Shown in pieces: positions 33,909-42,600 of a stretch of DNA of 45,778 nucleotides; the first letter of the stretch is position 1; every line of letters starts with the position of its first letter. A model generated the notes under the pieces. The model ran no database searches, was not told the DNA's origin, and saw only the letters and a program-made list of their open reading frames with translations. The DNA is taken from NCBI GenBank assembly GCA_020073545.1, contig JAIQEZ010000025.1, positions 1-45,778 on the forward strand, in the 5' to 3' direction. This DNA comes from Terriglobia bacterium (lineage in GTDB: Bacteria > Acidobacteriota > Terriglobia > UBA7540). The position numbers and the translations under genes were made by a program.

Positions 33909-34183
33909 AAAAGGCCGCAATCTATGCGAGGGTCAGCACGCCTGACCAACATGTCGAGACCCAGCTTTACCAATTGCGCGAGCTGGCCGCACGTCGCGGG
34001 TTCGAGGTTGTCCACGAGTATACGGATGTCGGCGTCTCCGGCTCCAGAGCCAAGCGCGGAGGGCTGGACGCCCTGCTGGCGGATGCCCACCGCCGCTCCG
34101 GAATCGCATGGCCCCGTGGGCGCAGCTCTGACCATCGTCAGCCCCCCGTTGCCCTCGGCGGGCGGGAGACCAACACTACCTAA
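33905..34183 (+). pseudogene. serine recombinase fragment (resolvase N-terminal domain)
   Basis: The frame beginning at ACG 33905 reads KKAAIYARVSTPDQHVETQ, then LYQLRELAARRGFEVVHEY, TDVGVSGSRAKRGGLDALLA. This is the resolvase/invertase N-terminal domain with the nucleophile Ser of ARVS. GGAGGAG stands 5 bases before the ACG, exactly where an ATG start is expected. Homology stops at about 34100, before the rest of the catalytic core and the DNA-binding domain; the remainder to 34183 is unrelated. It is a truncated, start-less relic of a mobile-element recombinase. Confidence 0.75.
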
Positions 34184-34392
34184 TCCTCACAGGTTGAGTT
34201 ACGCAGGCTTGCCGAAAAGACACCTTGCATCTCGTTTCTTCCTTGCAGAACTACCCCAGGAACCTCCGACACACAAGGAAGTGGAGGACTTGCAGTGCAC
34301 GTAACCAATAAAGCGCAAAAACAAAGGAGCGCACCTCGGCGCGCCTCTAATCTCCCACCAATTCACGTGACTAGCTGGCTCCAGCATCCTCC

Positions 34393-35850
34393 CTACTTCA
34401 GAATTGCATTCCCCAGGACCCCTCGATTCTCACCGTTTGCGTCGCGCACGCAAACACTGATTCGGAAGGTTTGCGCCGGAAGCGCAACTGCCTTGTCTAG
34501 CCGTACCACTTCACGAGGATCCACGGCCTGCAACGTCTCGTGACCGAGTTCCTCTCCCATCACGCTATAGAAGGTCGCCTCCAGAGCCCCTGGCGTGAAC
34601 ACGCCGAAAATGCCCTTCAGGTTGACGCGACCGCCGTCTACCTGGGCGGCAAGCGGCTCACTGATGACACCACCCCAGACCGCCTCGCGAATGGGATTCG
34701 TGACCCGAGTCGGCGACCAGTAGATCGGGAAGGAGTATTCTTCTCCAGGATCAAGCGCGGCATAGGGGCTCATCGCTTCTGCCTCGAAGAAGTACGGAGT
34801 CTTCTTGGGATCATCGGCAAGAGTCTGGTCCCATGGCCCGCGAGAGATTACGCCGGGACCATCGTTCCACGATTCCACGGAAGCGCCGTCGGGGTACTCC
34901 ACATCAGGGAAATACTTGAAGTTCTCGACGTATGCAATGTTCTTCTGCCCGTTTACCACCGCATACCAGCCCGCACTTGAATCGGCAGCGACCTTTCCCA
35001 CGCGATAGAGATAGTGAATCCGCAGCATGCGGCCGTCTTCGATCACTTGATAACTTGGGTGCCTCGCGTCTCCGTAAGGCAGGTAGTACCCGTTGGGATA
35101 CCGGCTACGCGAATTGAGAGGCACATACATATAGAGTTCCGGGTTGGGCTTAAGGGGATTACCCACGTCTGTCGCGTCGTTTTGCACCAGGTGCCAAATT
35201 CCCCAACGGATGCGCCTTCGGCTGATATTCCGCATCACCTGATCAACTTTGATTCGCGTAGTGCCGGCATAGACATGATAAATCCGTATAAACTGCACTC
35301 CGCTTCGGGGATCTTCAGGGCTAGTCACCCTTACGGCTACCTCTGAGGGGTTCTCCGTCACAACATCCGCCTTGAACGTGCTGCCATCAAGGACGTAGTA
35401 GGGGATACTAGGCCACTCGTCGTCATTCGCCCATCCCTCCGGGCCGGGCCATACCTTGTCACCTCCGTAGTTGGCCCACCCCGATTTGAGATTATTCTGT
35501 TCAGGCGGCAGAACCTTACCGGCCAAGTCCTTGTTCACGAAGAAGTACTCGTGTTCGCCGAGTTGCATCTGAATGGCACGACCACCAAGCTGCGGTGCAA
35601 CCAACAAGCTGACAATTCCATTCGTCAACCGGTACACGTTCCAGCCGTCATATTGCGTCTGTTCGATCTTCGCAGCATACGACATCGCGGGAGCTGCCAT
35701 AACAAACCTCGTTTGATTGGAGTGTGCTAAATTCTGCAACAGAATTCGGTTCTCCCCCACCGAGAGGTAGTGACTGGGCGAAGGTATAGGCAGGATTGCT
35801 GTCAGCCCGCCAAAGACGGTTAGGAGCAGAGGTTTTCTCAATCGCCTCAT
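34393..35850 (-). CDS. DUF4380-domain protein, exported, mutarotase-like fold predicted
   Basis: The 485-residue protein has a signal-like start (MRRLRKPLLLTVFGGLTAIL). Aldose-epimerase-type beta-sandwich motifs follow: NGIVSLLVAPQLGGRAIQMQ, WANYGGDKVWPGPEGW and RWGIWHLVQNDATD. C-terminal strands include VISRGPWDQ and EAVWGGVISEP. DUF4380 proteins are often found in sugar catabolic loci, but their activity is not established. The start ATG at 35850 has GAGGTGA 5 bases upstream; a GTG at 35859 is the alternative. It is the last gene of the minus-strand glycan locus. Confidence 0.8.
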   Translation of the reverse strand: MRRLRKPLLLTVFGGLTAILPIPSPSHYLSVGENRILLQNLAHSNQTRFVMAAPAMSYAAKIEQTQYDGWNVYRLTNGIVSLLVAPQLGGRAIQMQLGEHEYFFVNKDLAGKVLPPEQNNLKSGWANYGGDKVWPGPEGWANDDEWPSIPYYVLDGSTFKADVVTENPSEVAVRVTSPEDPRSGVQFIRIYHVYAGTTRIKVDQVMRNISRRRIRWGIWHLVQNDATDVGNPLKPNPELYMYVPLNSRSRYPNGYYLPYGDARHPSYQVIEDGRMLRIHYLYRVGKVAADSSAGWYAVVNGQKNIAYVENFKYFPDVEYPDGASVESWNDGPGVISRGPWDQTLADDPKKTPYFFEAEAMSPYAALDPGEEYSFPIYWSPTRVTNPIREAVWGGVISEPLAAQVDGGRVNLKGIFGVFTPGALEATFYSVMGEELGHETLQAVDPREVVRLDKAVALPAQTFRISVCVRDANGENRGVLGNAILK

Positions 35851-36150
35851 AATCTTCACCTCGCTGATATCAATTCCGTTTAAAATAAGACCTGCGGTAT
35901 TGCGGCCTACTTACAATTCGAAGATACAAACGGTTGGGCACATCGACTAGCGTGCAGTCCCAGTCCGATTGTGGTGATGATCGGACCGGTCAGCAGGTAT
36001 CGAGAGCAGGAAATACCCCATGGAGACGACTGATGGGCGTAAATCCTTCGCCGCTAATCCAAAACGCGCCGCGATATTTCAAACGCCAGCGTACGAACCA
36101 AGTGAAGCCCGACACTTTGCGCGCCCAGTCGTCGCGCCGGCGAAAAGCGC
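35851..36150. other. intergenic stretch with a 7-bp inverted repeat
   Basis: No gene is seen between GH116 and the DUF4380 gene. An inverted repeat, GTCCGAT...ATCGGAC (35963-35969/35980-35986), is a candidate regulatory or terminator hairpin. No T run follows. Confidence 0.3.
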
Positions 36151-38886
36151 TCAAGCCTTCAGACTTACGACGAGCGGACGATTGGGAACGAGACTCAGTT
36201 CCCTTCGGAAAGTTATGAGCCGCTGCTTTCCTTGCTGGCGGAGCTCGGCCTCCACCGTTTCACCACCGAGCTTTGCCGAGACCTTCTTCAGTGCTCCCGT
36301 GCCATCGCCGCCCAGCACCACACTATTCAATGTCAGCGAACCTTCCTCCGCCGCAACTTCAGTGTCAAAGCTACTCGTCGTGCGCGACTGCGCAAAGCTT
36401 CCCCAGCCCGAAGGGACGGTCCAGAAGGAGCGGAAGTTCAAGTCGCCGACGCGCGGAATCAGTGTCAACTTTCCTTCCACGCCGGAATAATGGACCCCAC
36501 TCAAGGCGACCACCAGCGCCCAACTTGCCATGGGGCGGGCATAGTGGTGGCCGCATTCCGGCTCATTCCAGGGATTACGGCGCTCCCCATCGTGACGACG
36601 ACGGACTGTTTCTACGACCGTCAGCCCTTCCTTAACCATGCCTTCGTAGATCATGTGCGCCGCAAGCTGATATTCCAGGCCGCTCCAGATCTCAGCGAAA
36701 TAGGGGAAAGGAATCTCCGGTCGCTTCCCCAGAGGGTAGGTGGCTACCAGCACCCCACCGTCGTCGTTTAATGCATAGGTCCGTTGCACGCAGTCATGGT
36801 CGCTCAGAGTGGGTTTGTAATTATTGCGATAAAGAGATCGCATCGTAGCGCGCACGTGGTCCTCGTCCAGCAAATAACCGAGGCCCACGATGTGCGCCAT
36901 GTACTGTCCCAACAACTGGTCGCACAAGCAGGCCTCGCCCATTTGGTAATCAGCTGACTCGGGGTTGGCCCCGCCCATGCCCACGCGCAATCCCGGGGCA
37001 ATCTGTTCGGCGGGCCGGCCGACCACCTTCTGAACATAGAACTGACCGTTAAACAGGTTGGCGTCAATCCACTTCGAACCGTTCTCAAACAGGAGCCGGT
37101 ATTCTCTCGTGGAGACTTCGTTCCCCAGGGCACGCGCCATCTCCTCTCCCGCTCGCAATGCACCCAGGTACCACACGCCACATAGAGGGTTGGGGCCGTA
37201 AAACTCCACATCGTAAGTGTTGTGCTGGACGCCCTCCATCACGCCGTTACGGTCGCCGTCCCACCCATATTGAACCCACGCGAATTCCAGGGCGCGCTTG
37301 GCGCTCGGCCAGAGGCGCCGCAGCCATTCCGTGTCGCCGGAAAGCTGCCAATCACGATAAAGCTTCATCAGGCAACCCATCTGTCCGTCCGCCGCGGCTG
37401 CCTGCCAGATCTTCTTTCCGTCAGGTAGGTAGGAGCGAAATCCCATAAGCCCGTTTTCGGCGGTGTTGCGCAAGAATTCCGACTCGCGGATGGAACGCGC
37501 CAGCGAGGGGAAGACGTATGCCATCGCCTGCTCGTAATTCCAGACGTGTGTGCAGGTGCCGTGGCAGCATCCCCTCTGATCATCGCAACCCTCAAAGCCA
37601 TGGAACTCGCCGTCCGCAGTGCGGAAAGCCGTGTTGGTGCGCAAAGTAGAAAGGTTGCTCATGGCCGCATCCAACGCGGCCGGCGGCAGCGTGGAAGACT
37701 CCACAGCAGCGGCAAACTTGCGGGTTCGAACCTCGAGCTCAGGAAGTTCACGCGCGAGGAACTGAGCCACCTCCCAGGCGTCCTTGAAGCGCCGGCAATA
37801 AGCATTTCCGACGACCAGTTTCTTGTCCTCGTCGCTTGCCGCCTCCCAACCGCAGCGCTCCGGCGTGCGGTTCGGAAAGTGCCAGCTCAGGAAGAAGGTG
37901 ATGGAGGCTTCGCCGCCAGCGGGGATGGATTGCGTCGCAGCAACCGACCCCGCGGGGCTGCGCGCCGGAGAGTCGCTTTCCAGGGCGCCGTCACCAGCAA
38001 AATCATCCCAGAACGTCAGTGGGCCATCCCACCACTTTGCCTGCCTCCATCCACGCAGAAAGCTAATGCTTCCACCGGACCTGCCCAGCACGCCTAACAC
38101 GATCGACCCCTTGAGCGGATCTGTAGCCGGCAGGAAAGGATTATCCATGTACAGGCCTGCGACACCCTCGTCTTGGCGAAAGATCGCCTGTCTTCCCTCT
38201 TTCCCCACGGGATTCTGCAGGCTCCACGCCAACCCTGCCTTGACTGGAACCGACTTGGAATTCTTGAGCGTGTAGCGCAGGACGGCGACGGGCAATCCCG
38301 ACGCTTCGACATCCAAGGGGACAAAAGGATTAAAGGCTTCGAGTTTTACGCCCAGAGGCAGTTTTGCGTCCTGGAAATCAATGCGCGCGAAAGGATAAGC
38401 GCCGGTGAATCTAGCGTCATCCAGGCGAGGCAGGCCAGGGACGTTGTTCGCCCCCAGACCCGAACTTCCTTCGTAAGGAGGTTCGATCCGCGATTCCAAC
38501 ACCCGAGCCACCGGCTTCTCGTCTTCGGCCTGGGCCCAAATGGCGGCAAAAGCGTAATCGGGAGAGTTTCCCTTGTCCGGCCGGTTGAAAATCTCCCAGT
38601 CACGCAGTTGTCCACGGCCGCCAAGCGAAATCGTGCCGGTACCAATCCCCCCGAGGGGGAAGGCGATTGTCTTCAGATGAGGACCCGTGAACACTCGTGG
38701 GTAATTGATTGCGGAGGCGGACGCCCGGGGAGCATTCAGTCCGGACACCCCCTGCGCACGCGAAGGCTTCGCCGCTTTAGCTACGGCGGGAAAGCCCTCG
38801 GAAGTCGTCGCCAGGGCTCCGCTCACCGCGACCTTTTTCAGAAACTCCCGACGCTGGTACTTTGTCCCATTTCGCTTCCTGGCCAT
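36151..38886 (-). CDS. Tat-exported glycoside hydrolase family 116 enzyme
   Basis: The 911-residue protein starts with a twin-arginine signal (RREFLKKVAVSGALATT). The GH116 N-terminal beta domain follows (IAFPLGGIGTGTISLGGRGQLRDWEIF, quoted in part), and then an (alpha/alpha)6 catalytic domain. Catalytic-domain motifs are CCHGTCTHVWNYEQAMAY, GVMEGVQHNTYDVEFYGPNP with the likely nucleophile Glu551, EACLCDQLLGQYMA and GRNPWNEPECGHHYARPM-like RRNPWNEPECGHHYARPM. GH116 enzymes cleave beta-glucosides, xylosides or N-acetylglucosaminides, and glucosylceramide in animals. The start at 38886 has GGAGGTG 5 bases upstream. It lies downstream of the fucose permease, suggesting action on the glycan that carries fucose. 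Substrate specificity cannot be read from sequence. Confidence 0.92.
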   Translation of the reverse strand: MARKRNGTKYQRREFLKKVAVSGALATTSEGFPAVAKAAKPSRAQGVSGLNAPRASASAINYPRVFTGPHLKTIAFPLGGIGTGTISLGGRGQLRDWEIFNRPDKGNSPDYAFAAIWAQAEDEKPVARVLESRIEPPYEGSSGLGANNVPGLPRLDDARFTGAYPFARIDFQDAKLPLGVKLEAFNPFVPLDVEASGLPVAVLRYTLKNSKSVPVKAGLAWSLQNPVGKEGRQAIFRQDEGVAGLYMDNPFLPATDPLKGSIVLGVLGRSGGSISFLRGWRQAKWWDGPLTFWDDFAGDGALESDSPARSPAGSVAATQSIPAGGEASITFFLSWHFPNRTPERCGWEAASDEDKKLVVGNAYCRRFKDAWEVAQFLARELPELEVRTRKFAAAVESSTLPPAALDAAMSNLSTLRTNTAFRTADGEFHGFEGCDDQRGCCHGTCTHVWNYEQAMAYVFPSLARSIRESEFLRNTAENGLMGFRSYLPDGKKIWQAAAADGQMGCLMKLYRDWQLSGDTEWLRRLWPSAKRALEFAWVQYGWDGDRNGVMEGVQHNTYDVEFYGPNPLCGVWYLGALRAGEEMARALGNEVSTREYRLLFENGSKWIDANLFNGQFYVQKVVGRPAEQIAPGLRVGMGGANPESADYQMGEACLCDQLLGQYMAHIVGLGYLLDEDHVRATMRSLYRNNYKPTLSDHDCVQRTYALNDDGGVLVATYPLGKRPEIPFPYFAEIWSGLEYQLAAHMIYEGMVKEGLTVVETVRRRHDGERRNPWNEPECGHHYARPMASWALVVALSGVHYSGVEGKLTLIPRVGDLNFRSFWTVPSGWGSFAQSRTTSSFDTEVAAEEGSLTLNSVVLGGDGTGALKKVSAKLGGETVEAELRQQGKQRLITFRRELSLVPNRPLVVSLKA

Positions 38887-39060
38887 GGACACACCTCCAT
38901 TCAAAAACAGGCAACGTCGCCAGATTCAGGTCTTACGTCGCGCGGGCAGAGGCCGCGCATTCTCATTCCGTTGCTCACTGGCCTTAGAGGTCCGGGCATG
39001 GTACTCCAAGCTGACCACGAAAGTCACCGCCTGAACATCGCTGACCGTAAACCTGCATGC

Positions 39061-40386
39061 CTATCTTGCAGGATGCGCAATTCGCACCTTCGATCCGATG
39101 AAGGCATAGTGTGTTATAAATGCGTAGCAGACGAGGAGGATCGCCATGGCCGTCGCCATGCTCCTGGTCGCCTGGAACACCAGTCCTTCCAAGGGCGGAA
39201 AAGCGGCACCTCCGATGATCGCCATCACCATCAGCGATCCCCCGAGCTTTGTGTTGGGGCCCAGCTCCTTGATCCCCAGCGCAAAAATCGTCGGGAACAT
39301 CAAGGACATGAAGAAGCTCGTCAGAAAGATCGCCCACACGCCTACCCAGCCGGGATGTAGCACCGCGATACCCAACAGGGAGATATTGATGAGGCCATAA
39401 ATACCCATCAGCCTGCTCGGTGAGAAAAACTTCATCAAGTAAGTCGCCGTGAACCTCCCCACGCCGAAGGCGACCAACGTCCCGGTCAGCAAGTAGCCAG
39501 CTACCTTTTCCGGCTCATGTGTGTAATCCTGTATATACTGGATGTAGTAGCTCCAGGTTCCCACTTGAGCGCCCACGTAAAGAAACTGCGCCACAACACC
39601 CAGATTGAAGTGGCGATGCTTGAACAGGCCCAGAAATCGCCCTTTCACGCGTTCGGGGCCCTCGTCCGCCTCTTCCGCGATCTTCGGAAACTTGGTTCTC
39701 AGGATGAGCATCGCCCAGATGAACATCACGCTTCCGATGACCAGATACGGCTTGACGACCCGCATCGTTTCATACTGCAGGTAGGCGTCGTAGGTTCCCT
39801 CGGCTTTCATCGCCACAATCTGGTTTGGCCTCAGTTCGATCCCCGAGAGGATGAAAATCGTCCCGACCAACACACTGATCACTGCTCCGACTGGGTTGAA
39901 GGCCTGGGAAAAATTCAGACGCCGCTCCGAAGTCCGCGGGTCGCCCAGAACGGCAATAAACGGGTTCGCCCCGGTTTCCAGGAATGACGCCCCGCTGGCG
40001 ATAACAAACAGCGCGCCCAGGAAGAACGCGTACTGCCGGTGAATGGCCGCCGGCCAGAAAAGGAAGGTTCCCGCGCTGTACAGCAACAGCCCGATGACGA
40101 GCCCGGTTTTGTAACTGTACTTCCGCATGATCAGCGCCGCCGGCATCGCCAGCAGAAAATATCCCATGTAGAATGCCGACTGGATCAGCCCCGCCTTGAA
40201 GCGGGTGATCTCGAACGACTTCATAAACTGTTTGATGAGGATGTCGTTCATGTTGCTGGGAATGCCCCAGAACAGAAACAACGCGGTCACCAGAATGAAC
40301 GGCAGAGTATTGCCCGGTGAAAACAGCCGGGGTTCATCTGCCAGACCCTGCTCTGCCTTGTCTAGCACTTTTGTGGAGATATTCAT
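39061..40386 (-). CDS. fucP: L-fucose permease-type MFS transporter
   Basis: The 441-residue protein has about 12 transmembrane helices. Fucose permease landmarks are FILVTALFLFWGIPSNMNDI, GLIQSAFYMGYFLLAMPAAL, MRKYSYKTGLVIGLLLYSAG, ASGASFLETGANPFI and RRLNFSQAFNPVGA. It would import L-fucose (or a related sugar) with protons across the inner membrane. fucI encodes the next metabolic step. A partial second copy of the gene lies at 42030-42420. GAGG stands about 14 bases before the ATG at 40386. Confidence 0.92.
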   Translation of the reverse strand: MNISTKVLDKAEQGLADEPRLFSPGNTLPFILVTALFLFWGIPSNMNDILIKQFMKSFEITRFKAGLIQSAFYMGYFLLAMPAALIMRKYSYKTGLVIGLLLYSAGTFLFWPAAIHRQYAFFLGALFVIASGASFLETGANPFIAVLGDPRTSERRLNFSQAFNPVGAVISVLVGTIFILSGIELRPNQIVAMKAEGTYDAYLQYETMRVVKPYLVIGSVMFIWAMLILRTKFPKIAEEADEGPERVKGRFLGLFKHRHFNLGVVAQFLYVGAQVGTWSYYIQYIQDYTHEPEKVAGYLLTGTLVAFGVGRFTATYLMKFFSPSRLMGIYGLINISLLGIAVLHPGWVGVWAIFLTSFFMSLMFPTIFALGIKELGPNTKLGGSLMVMAIIGGAAFPPLEGLVFQATRSMATAMAILLVCYAFITHYAFIGSKVRIAHPAR

Positions 40387-40679
40387 AAACGAATCAGCCT
40401 CGTCAGCCGGTTACCCGGGAGAGTTCGGGTCAGTGCCATGTGGTCGGAGAGTTTTCAAGTATCCGAGCAGCTACTGCATTCACTACCTCGCGCACAGCAA
40501 ATCTCTTTGCGAACCTCCTCTCGGGATGATCCTGGGCACCAGGCGACGCAAGTTTTCAATCTGAGCCGAGAAGCCAACGATGTCATGCAATCGGAGTTAT
40601 TCTGCAACTCCGCCGCTGCCTCCACGGCCGAAGTCGAAAAGCCGCGGACTTCTGGATCCAGCCCGCGCTGCCTTCCCGT

Positions 40680-41882
40680 CTACTGCACTTCCAGGTAGTC
40701 CTTATCCGGAAGTTTTGGAAAAGGCGCATGGGGCTCGGTCTGATACCAGAACGCCACGGAGGAGATGTCGTCCTGCAGGGGTAGGTAACGCCAGCCGGAG
40801 CGCCAGCCGAGGGCTTGGATAGTTACCCGGATATCTTTCTCAAATCGGATCGGGTCCATGATGTGCCAGCGGTACAGCCCGAAGCGCTGCTGCGAATCAT
40901 AATGCCCATCCGGGGGGATCACTTGAGCCAGCCCCGAGTAAGGGGTAGTGAACTCCTGATAATGGTAGCCACTAGGTGGAGGGGCCCCAGGCAGAAGGTT
41001 ATTAGGAAAAGTAACAGGGGGACCCACATCAAAATCGTATGAACCGCAGAAATAGTCCTCCGTACCGGTGCCATTAATTGTCGGGAACTTGCTATCGCCA
41101 TCAAGGAAGAATTTGATCTCGCCCTCACCCCACCAACCCGTGTTGTGAACGCCCCAGGCGAGGTAGGTGCCGACATAATGCCCCCAGCCTTTGACGCCGT
41201 CCAGGATGACGTGATCGGTCTTCAGGGGCAGCGGATTCGACCGCTTGAACTGTGCATGGAAGTAGGCTGCGTCTTCGGGGACCTCGGTGAGAGCGTAGTC
41301 AATCTGGTAATAGATCGTCATGGCTTCTTCATCGAGATTCTCCAGAGTCATCTTGCAGGACTTCCGGAAGGGCATTTCCCAATAAGAATTGAGCCCACTG
41401 CCAGGATTCACACACACAGCTAGCGACGAAACGTGAGCGTACCGTCCCCAACCACAGGCGAAGAAATCCCCGACGGGTACCTCGACCGAGGGCTGGCTCT
41501 CGCCGTCCCAGTAGAAGCGCAGGATCGAGAACCGGAAATTGCCCGTGGGAGTCATCCAGATATGCTGAATCGCCCCTGGACCTTGAATCTCCGCCAGCGT
41601 GAAGACCTTCTTTGGTTCGATCTTCACGGAGGGAGAGATCTTCCAGCCCTGTCCCAAATCGCGCGCCGCTTTAGCACCGGTCCCCTCCGTTGCCATGCCG
41701 CCTTTGCCCTTTTCACCCGTGAGGTTCTCGGGACTGATCGACCGCGACTTGGCGTGAGACAGGCGCGACAAGTTCCCCATACTGAGGTTGAGGCCGTTGT
41801 ACGAGGACGTTTGTGCCGCAAGATTTTGAGCCACAAGCACACAGATGACGAGCATGCCTAGCAACCAGCGAGATGTACTCAT
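40680..41882 (-). CDS. DUF2961 / glycoside hydrolase family 172 protein, secreted
   Basis: The 400-residue protein has a Sec signal (WLLGMLVICVLVAQNLAAQ). DUF2961/GH172 motifs follow: GPGAIQHIWMTPTGNFRFSI, LRFYWDGESQPSVEVPVGDF, FFLDGDSKFPTINGTGTEDY and FCGSYDFDVG, then QQRFGLYRWHIMDPI. Characterised GH172 members act on fructofuranosides and D-arabinofuranosides. The role of this one in a fucose locus is not known. The start ATG at 41882 has a perfect AAGGAGGA upstream; an in-frame start at 41909 is less likely. Confidence 0.9.
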   Translation of the reverse strand: MSTSRWLLGMLVICVLVAQNLAAQTSSYNGLNLSMGNLSRLSHAKSRSISPENLTGEKGKGGMATEGTGAKAARDLGQGWKISPSVKIEPKKVFTLAEIQGPGAIQHIWMTPTGNFRFSILRFYWDGESQPSVEVPVGDFFACGWGRYAHVSSLAVCVNPGSGLNSYWEMPFRKSCKMTLENLDEEAMTIYYQIDYALTEVPEDAAYFHAQFKRSNPLPLKTDHVILDGVKGWGHYVGTYLAWGVHNTGWWGEGEIKFFLDGDSKFPTINGTGTEDYFCGSYDFDVGPPVTFPNNLLPGAPPPSGYHYQEFTTPYSGLAQVIPPDGHYDSQQRFGLYRWHIMDPIRFEKDIRVTIQALGWRSGWRYLPLQDDISSVAFWYQTEPHAPFPKLPDKDYLEVQ

Positions 41883-42029
41883 TGATAGTCCTCCTTTGTG
41901 TTCAAACATGCGCCGTTTGTGCCTACCTGTTTCGCACTTTACGGCCTTACGTTGTTCCTTCGCGAAGAACCGCAGACTTTGAGGACAAAGCTCCGGCGTT
42001 GCCGCTAGCTTAGCTCATTTGCAGCGATC

Positions 42030-42420
42030 GCAACGTCAGCGTCGGCATCAGCCAGGAAGGCAGTCCCCGCGCTTTACAACAACCCGATGACCTCCCGGTC
42101 TTGTAACTATGCTTGCGCATGACCAGCGCGGCGGGCCTGGCGAGAAGGAAATACCCCATATAGAACGCAGACTGGATCAGACCGGCTCTGAACCGGTTGA
42201 TCTCGAACAAGTTCATGAGCTGTTTGATGAGGGTGTCCTTCATGTTGCTGGGAATGCCCCAGAATAGGGACCTCGGCGTCACCAGAACAAACGGCAGAGT
42301 GTTGCCCGGTGACAAGAGTCTGGGTTCATCCTCAAAAGCTGTGCTCTTTCTTGACAATGAATCCCTCGGAGATGTTCGTAAGTAAATCAGCCTGTCTGGG
42401 CTGTTGTCCGGAGAGAACCT
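42030..42420 (-). pseudogene. truncated duplicate of the fucose permease gene
   Basis: The minus strand encodes SPGNTLPFVLVTPRSLFWGI, PSNMKDTLIKQLMNLFEINR, FRAGLIQSAFYMGYFLLARP and ALVMRKHSYKTG, about four fifths identical by eye to the N-terminus of fucP. DNA similarity begins upstream of the start, in the leader (CAGGCTGATT), but the start codon is ACG (42379-42377) and an in-frame TGA follows within 20 codons. Similarity fades after about 42030, near the third helix. Only the 5' third of a permease is left. It lies between fucI and the GH172 gene. Confidence 0.8.
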
Positions 42421-42600
42421 AACGCAGTTGCTCCCAAATGTGGCTAGGTAAAGATCAGGATGACGGCGGCTCGGGTTGTCGCGCGGGCGGCTCCGCCCTG
42501 CCATCATCGTCCGAACTTGGGATCTCAGCTTCCTCTCCCCGCAATCGGGGATTGCCGTTCTGCGGCTCGGCATCTTCCCGAAGCGATTTACGTTCCGGTG
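42421..42600. other. spacer after fucI with two hairpins
   Basis: TCCCCG-CAAT-CGGGGA (42536-42551) and GGGCGG-CT-CCGCCC (about 42485-42498) are perfect stems just past the fucI stop. Neither is followed by a T run on the minus strand. They may act in mRNA processing or weak termination. Confidence 0.3.

Noticed and set aside
37718-37735. GGTTCGAACC, resembling a tRNA T-arm
   Set aside because: Lies inside the GH116 coding sequence with no cloverleaf around it.
38173-39360. 395-codon plus-strand frame across GH116 and fucP
   Set aside because: Spans two real minus-strand genes and their spacer; low-complexity composition.
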